Shown piece by piece: positions 45,982 to 57,368 of a DNA stretch of 64,000 bases (position 1 is its first letter; every line of letters starts with the position of its first letter). The stretch is taken from NCBI GenBank assembly GCA_036365455.1, contig JAWQUS010000017.1:12710001-12774000 (forward strand), given 5' to 3'. Made by a program: the position numbers and the translations under genes. Below the pieces are notes generated by a model. That model made no database searches and was not told the origin of the DNA. It saw only the letters and a list, made by a program, of their open reading frames with translations. The stretch comes from Macrosoma leucophasiata. Taxonomy: Eukaryota > Arthropoda > Insecta > Lepidoptera > Hedylidae.

Positions 45982-46022
45982 ACAGAGCCTAGCCGTTGGA
46001 GGGACCAACGGCTAGGCTCTGT
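45982..46022. repeat. Perfect 18-bp-stem hairpin
   Basis: ACAGAGCCTAGCCGTTGG, a 5-nt loop, then the exact reverse complement. Confidence 0.95.
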
Positions 46023-46145
46023 CGTAGCACGAAGTTAATTGCAACATGGCGACGGTGGCGCCCTTTACCGGAACTCGTGCTTTGTCAGTTATCGGTCCGT
46101 ACTAGTGACCGTCTCCGACATATTTATACATATATATATATTCTA

Positions 46146-47478
46146 TATATAATAAACTTTGTTAAACACTCTTAAATTCATAATTTTTACTTCATTCAAT
46201 GTCTTGTGTACCACAAGACATTTCGTCTTATAGTTTGGGATTCATTGATAAATGCTTCATTATCGACTAGATTTTCATTCTTTTCCTATGCTCGGTTTCA
46301 ATAAATGACTAACGTAGGTAGGCTTACATAGCTTACTATCCGTTATAATTTGACATTTCATCCATACATTAACTCTCACAATCAACCGTTCCTAAATATA
46401 CGTACGGAATAGTACGGATTTTTTTTTTATGTTATAAAAGTGGCAAACAAGCGTGCAGTTCACATTGATGTTAAGTGATGACTGCAGCCTATAGACACCC
46501 ACACAATGACCAGAGGTCAAAATGTAAATGCGCTGCCACTCCTGAGGCATTAGGTGTTATGCCTCTGTGCCGGAAATTACAGAGCCGTACATTACCACCT
46601 GACCGGAACACGATAGTGCTGAACACTACCATTTAACGGCAAGTATATTAGGTAATGCGGTGGTGCCTACGCCCGCGAGCTCCGTCACTGGAGCTCTAGC
46701 GATGTTGGTAAGTTATTGGAACCTGGCCCTAGTAATGCCATCTTACCAGAAAGAAGAAAGTTTTAACAGACTGTTATAATGGGGATGTTCGTATCAACTG
46801 AGATTTTCGAAATCCTTAACTACCACAGAGGCAGATCATCTTAAGCCTTAGGGGTGGCAACGCATCTGCACATTTACCACTGGTTTTTGTGTAGGTGTCT
46901 TTAGGCTACAGTCGTCACTAAACATCCGTACTGCGTGTTTGTCACCTTCATTACATAAAAAAAATATGTATGTGTAGTTATGTTTTATGTGTCAATATTG
47001 TGGGATTTTTATCATAAAGCAATCGATAGCGTGCACGGGTGTAGGAAAGTGATTTAATGCAATGTAAAGTGTTTTTTCGAGCTCCTCCGAGACTTCATAA
47101 GAAGGTCCTACTCCCCATTAGTTCACTGGACATCCCATCAACTTCCATATGGAACCATCTCATCATCGCGATCGTCATCCTCCATAAATATATTCATTCA
47201 CAATGTTAGAGATTTATGAAATGAGCAGTTGTATGTAATCATAATATTACTTGATCAATAGCGTTATATTCTATAGCTGTCTCTTTGCCAAACGAGAAGA
47301 AAAATGAAAACATTTTGTTATCTTAAATAAAAATCACAGTCATGTCCCAGGAAAATGGTAACTTTATGATCACCCTACTTAGAAAGAGACGGCCTGCCCC
47401 CAGAGAGAGATAGCTATATTTAGGTTTGCTTCAAATAGGTATGGCTTGTGTGGTCTCCATTTTTACCTACAAGCTTCT
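46146..47478. repeat. 1-kb dispersed repeat, copy 2, carrying a nested insertion
   Basis: Same unit as 9888-10920. At about 46420 the match is interrupted by a family A element (46425-46693) and then resumes at gatgttgg. This dates the family A insertion as later than the duplication or dispersal of the 1-kb unit. Confidence 0.85.
46425..46693 (+). mobile_element. Family A repeat inserted in copy 2 of the 1-kb repeat
   Basis: The unit starts with a T run and ends in the gagctccgtcactggagctc hairpin. The empty site is visible in copy 1 at about 10158, which makes this an insertion with defined ends and only a very short possible target duplication (GGAT/CGAT). Confidence 0.8.
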
Positions 47479-47779
47479 TGCACACAACACTGCGTTCGAT
47501 ATTGATCCATAAACAATGAGTCCATTTTGTCTCATCTTGACGTTTCAATTTTGTTCATGTTCATAGAGAATGTGGGAAGGCGTTGTAGAAGAAGCTCGGT
47601 TCCCTGAATACCTACTTAATTTTGATTTCTCTGATGACGGATTCTAAAGTAATTCAGTAATTGAACTCGATTTCGAGCTTCTCACTACGCGTGATATTGG
47701 TCCAGTGTAGTGATATATTCGTTTCATCGAAAGTTACAGTAAAGGCACAAAACTGGTGTTCGATAAGTCACTTGGCAAT

Positions 47780-50566
47780 ATGCCTGCCGTCAGGGGAGAT
47801 GGAATGCGAGGGCTCGCAGTCTTCATATCGGACATAAGGAATTGTAAAAGTAAAGAAGCTGAAATAAAACGGATCAATAAAGAACTGGCCAACATAAGAA
47901 GCAAGTTCAAAGGTGACAAAACTCTCGATGGTTATCAGAAAAAGAAGTATGTATGTAAACTGTTGTTCATCTTCTTACTCGGTCATGATATTGACTTCGG
48001 TCACATGGAAGCGGTAAATCTCCTTTCTTCCAACAAATATTCTGAGAAACAAATTGGATATCTCTTTATATCTGTTCTCGTCAACACAAACAGTGATCTG
48101 ATAAAACTCATCATACAAAGTATTAAAAATGACTTGCAGTCTCGAAATCCGATCCACGTCAATCTCGCTCTGCAGTGCATAGCCAACATTGGCAGCACGG
48201 ACATGGCAGAGGCCTTTGGAACTGAGATTCCCAAACTTTTAGTTTCTGGTGATACTATGGATGTTGTGAAGCAATCGGCTGCACTGTGTCTGTTGAGACT
48301 TTTCCGCAAGTCACCAGAAATTATACCAGGTGGAGAATGGACTTCAAGAATCATACATCTCTTGAATGATCCTCATATGGGTGTGGTTACGGCAGCAACA
48401 TCTCTCATTGATGCTCTTGTTAAGAAAAACCCAGAAGAATATAAAGGGTGTGTAACTTTGGCTGTTGCTAGACTAAGCAGAATTGTAACTGCCAGCTACA
48501 CAGACCTTCAAGATTATACATATTACTTTGTACCAGCTCCTTGGCTTTCTGTGAAATTATTACGCCTTCTTCAAAACTATACCCCACCCTCTGAAGAACC
48601 TGGTGTGAGAGGTCGACTATCAGAATGTTTAGAAACTATCTTTAACAAAGCCCAAGAACCTCCTAAATCAAAGAAAGTCCAACATTCCAATGCTAAAAAT
48701 GCTGTTTTATTTGAAGCTATCAGTCTAATTATTCACAATGACAGTGAACCCAATTTGCTTGTCAGGGCTTGCAACCAATTGGGTCAGTTTTTAAGTAACA
48801 GAGAAACAAATCTTCGTTATTTGGCTCTTGAGTCAATGTGCCATCTTGCCACTTCAGAATTTTCACATGAGGCGGTCAAAAAACACCAGGAAGTGGTAAT
48901 TCTATCAATGAAAATGGAAAAGGATGTTTCAGTGAGACAACAAGCTGTTGATTTGCTCTATGCAATGTGTGATAAAACGAATGCAGAAGAAATTGTTCAA
49001 GAAATGTTAGCATATTTAGAAACCGCAGACTACTCAATCAGAGAAGAGATGGTCCTTAAAGTTGCCATTCTAGCTGAAAAGTATGCTACTGATTTTACTT
49101 GGTATGTTGATGTTATCCTAAATCTTATTAGAATTGCTGGTGATTATGTTTCTGAAGAAGTATGGTACAGAGTCATACAAATTGTAATAAACAGAGAGGA
49201 AGTCCAGGGTTATGCAGCCAAAACTGTATTTGAAGCTTTACAGGCACCTACTTGCCATGAAAATATGGTAAAAGTGGGTGGTTATATTCTTGGTGAATTT
49301 GGTAATTTGATTGCTGGTGATACTCGATCCTCACCACAAGTACAGTTTGAACTGTTACATTCCAAATATCATTTATGTTCTGCTGCTACTAGAGCTTTAC
49401 TGCTTTCAACATATATCAAACTTGTGAATTTATTCCCAGAAATTAAAAACAGAGTTCAAGAAGTATTTCGTGCTGATTCTAATTTACGTTCTGCTGATGT
49501 TGAATTACAGCAAAGGGCTTCTGAATACCTACAGTTAAGTATAGTTGCCAGTACTGACGTTTTGGCCACAGTTTTGGAAGAAATGCCTGCATTCCCTGAG
49601 AGAGAATCTTCAATTTTGGCTGTTTTAAAGAAGAAAAAACCTGGACGTATACCAGATGATTTGAGGGATTCAAAGAGTCCTCAACCAGCAGTAATTCCAG
49701 CCCCAGTTGTGAATTCTACAATAAATGCAAATATTTCGAATACTGATCTTCTAGGCTTGTCTACACCCCCTGGTAACTCTACTAACACTGGAAATGGCTT
49801 ACTTGATGTTCTTGGGGACCTATATACAACCCCTAAAATAAGCCCTACGACTGTACAACAAAATAATATCAAAAAGTTCTTATTCAAAAATAATGGTGTA
49901 CTGTTTGAAAATGATCTGATTCAGATAGGAGTAAAAAGTGAGTATAGACAGAATTTGGGCAGAATTAGTTTATTTTATGGAAACAAGACACAATTTCCAA
50001 TTCAAAATGTCCATCCTGAAATGCACTGGACTGATTTGCACAAGTTGAATGTACAAATGAAACCAATGGAACCAATATTGGAAGCAGGTGCTCAAATTCA
50101 ACAAATGTTAACAGCAGAATGTATTGAGGACTTTGCTGATTCACCCAGTATGTCGGTGTCTTTTGTTTATAATAATGTGCCACAAAAAATTACAATGAAA
50201 CTACCACTCACATTGAACAAATTCTTTGAACCAACAGAAATGAATGGAGAGTCATTCTTTGCAAGGTGGAAAAATTTAGGAGGTGAACAACAAAGAGCAC
50301 AAAAAATTTTCAAAGCCCAGGGAGTCATTGATTTAGGATCTACCCGTACTAAACTGGCTGGCTTTGGCATGCAACTTTTAGATGGAATTGATCCGAATCC
50401 AGATAATTTTGTATGTGCTGGCATTGTTCATACACGATTACAGCAAGTGGGATGTCTCATGAGATTGGAACCTAATAAACAAGCTCAAATGTATAGACTC
50501 ACAGTACGATCTAGCAAAGAAACAGTCTCGCTGGAAATTTGTAACTTACTTGCAGATCAGTTCTAA
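47780..50566 (+). CDS. AP-2alpha: AP-2 complex subunit alpha (alpha-adaptin)
   Basis: 928 residues in one uninterrupted exon (fly and human proteins are about 940-980). The start is the ATG of [12 protein letters not shown], the conserved N-terminus; codons upstream of it have no ATG. Alpha-adaptin is a large subunit of the clathrin adaptor AP-2 at the plasma membrane. The trunk (about 1-600) contains [20 protein letters not shown], the basic phosphoinositide-binding patch YQKKKY, and [18 protein letters not shown] Pro/Asn-rich hinge (about 615-695) has LLGL and LLDVL motifs that could bind clathrin. The appendage domain (about 697-928) has [10 protein letters not shown] and recruits accessory endocytic proteins. 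No lesion was seen. The lack of introns over 2.8 kb is unusual for this gene and may point to intron loss or retroposition. Confidence 0.96.
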   Translation: MPAVRGDGMRGLAVFISDIRNCKSKEAEIKRINKELANIRSKFKGDKTLDGYQKKKYVCKLLFIFLLGHDIDFGHMEAVNLLSSNKYSEKQIGYLFISVLVNTNSDLIKLIIQSIKNDLQSRNPIHVNLALQCIANIGSTDMAEAFGTEIPKLLVSGDTMDVVKQSAALCLLRLFRKSPEIIPGGEWTSRIIHLLNDPHMGVVTAATSLIDALVKKNPEEYKGCVTLAVARLSRIVTASYTDLQDYTYYFVPAPWLSVKLLRLLQNYTPPSEEPGVRGRLSECLETIFNKAQEPPKSKKVQHSNAKNAVLFEAISLIIHNDSEPNLLVRACNQLGQFLSNRETNLRYLALESMCHLATSEFSHEAVKKHQEVVILSMKMEKDVSVRQQAVDLLYAMCDKTNAEEIVQEMLAYLETADYSIREEMVLKVAILAEKYATDFTWYVDVILNLIRIAGDYVSEEVWYRVIQIVINREEVQGYAAKTVFEALQAPTCHENMVKVGGYILGEFGNLIAGDTRSSPQVQFELLHSKYHLCSAATRALLLSTYIKLVNLFPEIKNRVQEVFRADSNLRSADVELQQRASEYLQLSIVASTDVLATVLEEMPAFPERESSILAVLKKKKPGRIPDDLRDSKSPQPAVIPAPVVNSTINANISNTDLLGLSTPPGNSTNTGNGLLDVLGDLYTTPKISPTTVQQNNIKKFLFKNNGVLFENDLIQIGVKSEYRQNLGRISLFYGNKTQFPIQNVHPEMHWTDLHKLNVQMKPMEPILEAGAQIQQMLTAECIEDFADSPSMSVSFVYNNVPQKITMKLPLTLNKFFEPTEMNGESFFARWKNLGGEQQRAQKIFKAQGVIDLGSTRTKLAGFGMQLLDGIDPNPDNFVCAGIVHTRLQQVGCLMRLEPNKQAQMYRLTVRSSKETVSLEICNLLADQF

Positions 50567-51486
50567 ACTCGATCATTAAATAATTGTAAAACAATTAAGG
50601 CAATATTATGTAAAAATATTAGAGGATCACATTAACAATTTGCCTATAATGGATATAGAGCTTGTAAGAGTGTTATTATGACACATACAAGACACTTATG
50701 AACTTTGCACTGATCCAAAATAAGAAATTAAATCTCTTGTTTATTTTGTATTACTTTTAGTAGTCATTCAAAATTATAAACCTAAGTGTTTTAGGTGTGA
50801 AATTTAATAAAAGATGTCATTCATATTTTATAATTATTAAATAAAAGACATACTTCCACTTTATATTAAACCATACTAGTACATAAACTGTTTTCAATCC
50901 AGTTATTAAATTATTTATGTACCTAATTAATTACTTTTTTAAGGATTCATCATCAACATTCAAAACAATAGATTTACTTTCAATAAATTATAAATATATT
51001 GTGTTACTACTCATGGTATGAAATATGCTTACCAAAAATATGCTTTATTTTGTTTATTTATAAGTTAATTAAATTGTAACTTATCTCAGAATATAATACC
51101 AATAGAAAGATCATGATAAATTTAGTTACTTTTATGTTTTTATATTTTTGTTAATGTTAATATGATGTATTATGTATCACCTTAAAACAATATAAAATTA
51201 AATCAAAAATGTAAATTTAATTGGAGTTGGCTGCTAGACACATTTATTGTTCACAAAGTAATATTACTTCAAATTTGTTATATTTTTATATATCTTAATG
51301 TATTATATTTAAAACAAATTTTATTGATACTTTGATACTGATGCAACCTGACAATTGCCTGTAAGTTATAATTTTAAATGTTCCTGTTATTGTTAAACAA
51401 TTTATTTTCAAGAGTTTTACTTGGAATGAATATGTCCAAATCGTCAACAAGCTTATTTAATTTTATTACGTACTTATGCTATGTAT
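50567..51486. other. AP-2 alpha 3' UTR and AT-rich flank
   Basis: The 3' UTR presumably ends after the AATAAA at 50806-50811. The rest is AT-rich without a gene. Confidence 0.5.
50806..50811 (+). terminator. Probable AP-2 alpha polyadenylation signal
   Basis: AATAAA 240 nt past the stop codon. Confidence 0.5.
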
Positions 51487-52757
51487 AAGGTTGGGGAAAA
51501 AGTTTCTTCGCATTTTTTAATATAGTTTATTTAAATTTAACTAAAGTATGTATGTACCATGTATGTTTGTTCGATAACCTTTTGCCATCTTGTAGGTAGG
51601 GACATGATCCCATTACTATAAAAATTTTGGGACTTCTCATCAAAATACCGCGATAAGTGGATTTGGCAGTCCTCTCACTCTAACCTAACCTAACATTGCA
51701 TAAAGAATTCTGAAGAGACCGAAACAGGTGGAAATCTGAAGGTGCAAGGTCAGGACTATACGGCGGGTGCATTAACACCTCCCAGCCAAACCCTCTTAAT
51801 TTTTGCTGAGTGGCTATAGATGTGTGAGGTCTAGCGTTATCATGATGAAACACCACACCCCTTCTGTTGATCAATTCCGGCCGCTTTCTCTCAACTTCTT
51901 GCTTTAATCTCATCAGTTGTTCGCAGTAGAGTTCAGAATCGATAGTCCTGCCTGGTGGTAATAGCTCATAATGAATAATGCCCTTCCAATCCCACCACAC
52001 ACACTCCCACATCACCTTATTGCGAGTTAACCCGGGTTTCGCCACAATCTGTGAAGCCTGACCGGCCTTTGACCACGACCTTTTTCGCACGTTCTTGTCG
52101 TACGTGATCCACTTTTCATCACCAGTTATCAGCTTCTTCAAAAATGATTCGGTTTCATTACGTCGTAATAAAGAATCACAAATGAGTACACGGTTCATTA
52201 GGTTTCTTTCAGTGAGCTCGTGAGGTACCCAAATATCGAGCTTTTTTTTGTACCCAGCTTTTTTCAAATGCGCCAAAACTGTTTTGTGATCAATTCTCAG
52301 TTCTTCAGCTACGTCGTAACTACTGATATGTCGATCCTGCTCCACTTTTTCAAAAATGGCATCCATTTTATCCGTAATAGGGCGACCAGAGCGAGGTGCA
52401 TCTTTGACATCAAAATTTCCGGATTGAAAACGCTTAAACCAAATTTGTGCTACTCTCACAGACACTGCACTAGGTCCATAAACATCGCAAATTTTTTTCG
52501 CGGCTTGCGTGCGTTTTTACCTTTTTGTAGTAAAATTTTAAAATGTATCGAATTTCTTCATTAGATTCGCTCATCTTGACAGTACGAAAAACAAATGAAA
52601 ATCACACATTTGCCTAATTTGAATTTGGAATTATGTTCTTTAAAATTTTAACTTTCAATGATACCAAAACCAGCCAGATACAAAATCTACAGCCAAAGAG
52701 ATTTTATTACAAGTTCATACATACTATAATGCGAAAAGACTTTTTCCCCAACCTATT
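51487..52757 (-). mobile_element. mariner element, damaged copy
   Basis: Both terminal repeats are present (GGTTGGGGAAAAAGTTTCTT at the left; its partner ends CCCCAACC at about 52757). The transposase frame is broken near the N-terminus (about 52510, small deletion) and ends early at 51680, where the sequence differs from the intact copy (ctaacctaacctaac). All three catalytic Asp motifs are still encoded. Confidence 0.93.
51680..52575 (-). pseudogene. mariner transposase, frameshifted and truncated
   Basis: The main frame 51680-52465 encodes most of the DNA-binding and catalytic regions (WVPHELTERN linker, TGDEKW, HHDNARPHTS, SPDLAPSDFHLF). The first 35 or so codons are in another frame. The last 60 or so are lost. 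Confidence 0.9.
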
Positions 52758-54193
52758 ATTTATTTAAATACTTATTATTATTTTGATATATTTACCTATT
52801 TATATTATTTTTTTAGATGTCATTCAATATGACTGAAGTATTTTTTTGTATAATAATAGGATAAGTACTTATCCTAGAGCATCCTGGTAGACATTGCTCC
52901 AGTTTTTTTGATTCAACCATAGCTTATTATATTATTTTTGGAACGGCTTATAATATTTGAGATTAATTCCAATGAAGCAGCAGATGGACCCTATAGGGTC
53001 CAAGAACATTAAGAAATCAATTGTCATATTTTTCAAGTGGCTTGATGGATTTAAATGATTGTGTCTAAATATGTATAGTATCTTTTCAATTTAACCATGA
53101 ATACAATAATATGCCTTCCTATACATATATCTATCCAGAGGATTTCAAGTCAAAAGGCCAGAATGTTCCTTGATTATTAAATATAACACATGAAATGGTA
53201 TTGGCAGGACTTTACTTTTTTTCAAAGTATATGACATATCAAAAGCTTTCTTAGAAAGATACAAACAAAGAGCCTGGTTGGTATCTTGTACCCAATGTAT
53301 GATTTTCTAATTGTGTAAATTGTAAGTTGATACTACAGACATTAATGATTATTGGTACCTTCTTACAGTAAATAACTTTCTCAGGCACACTGATGCCTTT
53401 TGTAAGTACCTAATTCAACCTTACAATAACCCTCCTTTTCTTGCAGTCGGGTAAAAATACATTTAATTTGCATCATCCGTTTTGATTATTGGCTAATTAT
53501 TACTGGAAAGGTACCTACTTTGCTCTGGCACCTATTGTCTGTTGCTATAACGCACCTGTAATTAAGATGCCATGCAGGTTGTTTAAATAAATAAAATGTA
53601 TGGAATAAGGAATGAAAAATGTTTTGATGTACTCTTTTGAATGTAATACATATAGGAATCTCTCAAAAATAGGTGGTTTATTTTCGTATGTAGGTACCAT
53701 GAAATTATTTAGATATAGTTTAGACAATTTAGAATAGTGGTACCTATAGAATATAAAATGTTGTTATATCAGTAGCATGCTAAAGCTTTCTTTGCATGGT
53801 AGGTTTGTTAAGAGAATAGTTACAGTAAAATAAGTGTTTAAATATTTATGTATTTACAAGTACCTATGTGAAAACACTAAAATACTTATATGTATATTAT
53901 GAAATATATGAAATGAAGCAAGTTATAAATGCTTATTTATATGTGATCGTTTATTGTGTGATTGCTATGTACAATATCACATTAAAATTCTGAGTGTGAT
54001 TTACTCATGATAATATATAGTTGTTTGCTTCGAAATCATTGTAACTACTTAATTGATAAATGTCTAAAATAAATATTTAACCAATACGTATTTAACTCGC
54101 TTTTTATTTATTAAAAAAATACATGACATGTAATAAAATGTATGTACATGAAGATTGTAAACTTTGTACTAATTTCACAGTTGAAAAATGTTA
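52758..54193. other. Intergenic, AT-rich, no gene seen
   Basis: No supported feature. Confidence 0.5.
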
Positions 54194-54290
54194 AGCCTGG
54201 GTTGCACCACAATATTTGTTACAAGTTATTGTAACATTTCACATCCTTTCCTAACTTAAAAAAATCTGTTAAAGTGGTGCAACCCACGCT
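54194..54290. mobile_element. Short MITE related to 19942-20086
   Basis: Inverted ends AGCCTGGGTTGCACCAC and GTGGTGCAACCCACGCT with TTA/TAA flanks. Its interior is shorter than that of the 19.9-kb copy, so an internal deletion is likely. Confidence 0.75.
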
Positions 54291-54830
54291 TAATATTTTA
54301 AGTCAGTCTTAATAAATTACGCTCACACTCACAGCCCACACTAGGTATAAACCTGTGTCGTGGGTGCCCTTGTACACACACATATACGAACACCCACACC
54401 TGAACAAAAATCTGTAGGCCTTGCATATAATTGTCCCGGTACGGGAACAAACCCCATGAGGCTCAGTTCAGACAACCAGTTGTTCCAGCGGCTTCTTGAG
54501 AGTTTAATATTGTTCAGTGTCCAGCGGTGTGAGGCGAACGGTCGCCACACACCTATGTGAAATGTACCTATACAATAATCATTGTCAATGTGTATGGTGA
54601 TGCAGGTAAAGAAAAAAATATATCTTAATGGATACTTTATTTAACTTAATGCTATCCCAGTAAGCGACTACTATATTATAATAACCCGTGAACTTCACTG
54701 AGGTATTTTGCGCACTGTTAATCAAACCATTCTTCTACATTCGGCGAATTTTCCATTACATCATTTGATTCACTGTAACAAATGAAACATTCTAACTTTT
54801 GATTTTTTATTTAAATTTCATATAAGGTTG
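54291..54830. other. Intergenic between a MITE and the intact mariner
   Basis: Contains low-copy sequence with overlapping short ORFs on both strands (54341-54560) that match nothing I recognise. Confidence 0.4.
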
Positions 54831-56108
54831 GGGAAAAAGTTTCTTCGCATTTTTTAAGATAATTCAAAACATTTTTTAATATAGTTTATTTAAATTTAAC
54901 TAAAGCATGTATGTACCATTTTGTTCGATAACCGTTTGCCATCTTGTAGGTAGGGACATGATCCCATTGCTATAAAAGTTTTGGCACTTCTCATCAAAAT
55001 ACCGCGACAAGTGGATTTGGCAGTCCTCTCGTGATGTTAACCTAACATTGCATAAAGAATTCTGAAGAGACCGAAACAGGTGGAAATCTGAAGGTGCAAG
55101 GTCAGGACTATACGGCGGGTGCATTAACACCTCCCAGCCAAACTCTCTTAATTTTTGCTGAGTTTCTATAGATGTGTGAGGTCTAGCGTTATCATGATGA
55201 AACACCACACCCCTTCTGTTGATCAATTCCGGCCGCTTTCTCTCAACTTCTTGCTTTAATCTCATCAGTTGTTCGCAGTAGAGTTCAGAATCGATAGTCC
55301 TGCCTGGTGGTAATAGCTCATAATGAATAATGCCCTTCCAATCCCACCACACACACAACATCACCTTATTGCGAGTTAACCCGGGTTTCGCCACAGTCTG
55401 TGTAGCCTGACCGGCCTTTGACCACGACCATTTTCGCACGTTCTTGTCGTACGTGATCCACTTTTCATCACCAGTTATCAGCTTCTTCAAAAATGATTCG
55501 GTTTCATTACATCGTAATAAAGAATCACAAATGAGTACACGGTTCATTAGGTTTCTTTCAGTGAGTTCGTGAGGTACCCAAATATCGAGCTTTTTTTTGT
55601 ACCCAGCTTTTTTCAAATGCGCCAAAACTGTTTTGTGATCAATTCTCAGTTCTTCAGCTACGTCGTTACTACTGATATGTCGATCTTGCTCCACTTTTTC
55701 AAAAATGGCATCCATTTTATCCGTAATAGAGCGACCAGAGCGAGGTGCATCTTTGACATCAAAATTTCCGGATTGAAAACGCTTGAACCAAATTTGTGCT
55801 ACTCTCACAGACACTGCACTAGGTCCATAAACATCGCAAATTTTTTTCGCGGCTTGCGTTGCATTTTTACCTTTTTTGTAGTAAAATTTTAAAATGTATC
55901 GAATTTCTTCATTAGATTCACTCATCTTGACAGTACGAAAAACAAATGAAAATCACACATTTGCCTAATTTGAATTTGGAATTATGTTCTTTAAAATTTT
56001 AACTTTCAATGATACCAAAACCAGCCAGATACAAATACTACAGCCAAAGAGATTTTATTACAAGTTCATACATACCATAATGCGAAAACTCTTTTTTCCC
56101 AACCTATT
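54831..56108 (-). mobile_element. mariner element with an intact transposase ORF
   Basis: Terminal repeats start GGTTGGGGAAAAAGTTTCTT at the left and end TTTTTTCCCAACC at the right, with similar but not identical halves. The flanks are TATA-rich. The element is about 1.28 kb, the usual mariner size, with one ORF and short UTRs. Confidence 0.93.
54900..55925 (-). CDS. mariner transposase, intact 341 codons
   Basis: Full-length frame from [10 protein letters not shown] to NGTYML. The N-terminal helix-turn-helix region (about 1-110) includes the [15 protein letters not shown] block. The WVPHELT linker lies at about 116-122. The catalytic triad is D153 (TGDEKW), D245 (HHDNARP) and D280 (LAPSD), with 34 residues between the last two, the DD34D signature of mariner. 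The product cuts and pastes the element at TA sites. No stop or frameshift is seen, so the protein may be functional. The related copies at 1-693, 39589-39955 and 51487-52757 are broken. Confidence 0.95.
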   Translation of the reverse strand: MSESNEEIRYILKFYYKKGKNATQAAKKICDVYGPSAVSVRVAQIWFKRFQSGNFDVKDAPRSGRSITDKMDAIFEKVEQDRHISSNDVAEELRIDHKTVLAHLKKAGYKKKLDIWVPHELTERNLMNRVLICDSLLRCNETESFLKKLITGDEKWITYDKNVRKWSWSKAGQATQTVAKPGLTRNKVMLCVWWDWKGIIHYELLPPGRTIDSELYCEQLMRLKQEVERKRPELINRRGVVFHHDNARPHTSIETQQKLREFGWEVLMHPPYSPDLAPSDFHLFRSLQNSLCNVRLTSREDCQIHLSRYFDEKCQNFYSNGIMSLPTRWQTVIEQNGTYML

Positions 56109-57368
56109 ATAAGGCTACATACTTAACAACATAGGAAAGATTAAGTTTGGCTAGGACACGCTCAAAGCCTACCGTTTATAATTTTAACTGCTTTTTTATG
56201 CAGGGCAGGAGGACAGGAGAGTCATCGACATAATTATGTCTGTGACTCTCCGTGATATAATGTTATAATACATTTGCTGCATTTTGGAAGCCCTCCACCC
56301 TTTGTCGAAAGTAATTTTCTGTATATTCGTCGGATAAATTAACTAACCCGGTCACTCCCATTTTAAGAAAATGCAAACTGTACCCAATATACGTTATCCT
56401 GCTCGATCACAGCGTCATCTATCAGATCTAATAAAGAATCTAAATAATAATTGTCCCTAAAGATTTATCGAAATCAGTCAAGCCATTTTCAAATTTTTAT
56501 TAGTCTGACGCACCACCCAGGTTAGATTATTTAACCGACGAATTAAGAAAGTAATTAACGATATTATATATTATAATGATAGATAAAACATCAGCTATGA
56601 AATCACAGTGTCCTGTTTATTTTCGCGTCGTAAGTACTTAAATTATTTGAAGCAATAATCAGCAAAACCCTAGTACAGTGTTTAGCTGATGTTGCTCATG
56701 AAAAAGAAGTAAATGCAGATCTGAAGGGTGCATTGAGATATGTTTTCACCCCATTGTATGTTTATTAGATTTTATGTAATTAGTATAGACTTTATCAGAT
56801 TGACGATAGTTAAACACAAGTAAGGAAGAACTTGTATACCTAATTTACAGTTTATACTTTTTAAATGTTGCAGCTTCTACAATAGCAATTTGACAAGATA
56901 TCAATTTATCATTACTTGTACAATTTCGCCTTATTTTGTAGATCTTGGGGGCAAATACAAGGGTACTTTTCTTCATTTTATTAGGTGGATAAGAGACTGA
57001 TTTCCTCTTATATTGTTATAACAAGTAAATACAACTTCCCTTAGGGACTTAGTTTTTTATAACTGGGATAGCTTGGCCAAATTTGAAACTATAAATAGAA
57101 AGAAAATAGGTTCTTTCTATACCCATTCTTATAATTCTTATTATTAAACCTAAAATTGACTTATTGTTGATAAAGCAATAACTATATTTCAAATCAAATT
57201 CTTTACATTTTCATAGAAACAATGTTGCGACTTTCAGTCAAGTGTTTTATTTTTTGTCATTTATTCAATTTCATGGTACCTAATATTTCAATGTTATAGG
57301 AACAACAACGATTCAACAACATAAGACATGAAGTGGAGGAGTGAGGAGTATAAAGGTGTATTAAATGC
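56109..57368. other. Intergenic and INO80E 3' flank
   Basis: A candidate AATAAA (minus) at 57246-57251 would serve the INO80E-like gene. No other gene was seen. Confidence 0.45.

Noticed and set aside
47756..47779. Upstream GTG start for AP-2 alpha
   Set aside because: Animal genes do not usually start at GTG, and the conserved protein begins at the ATG at 47780.
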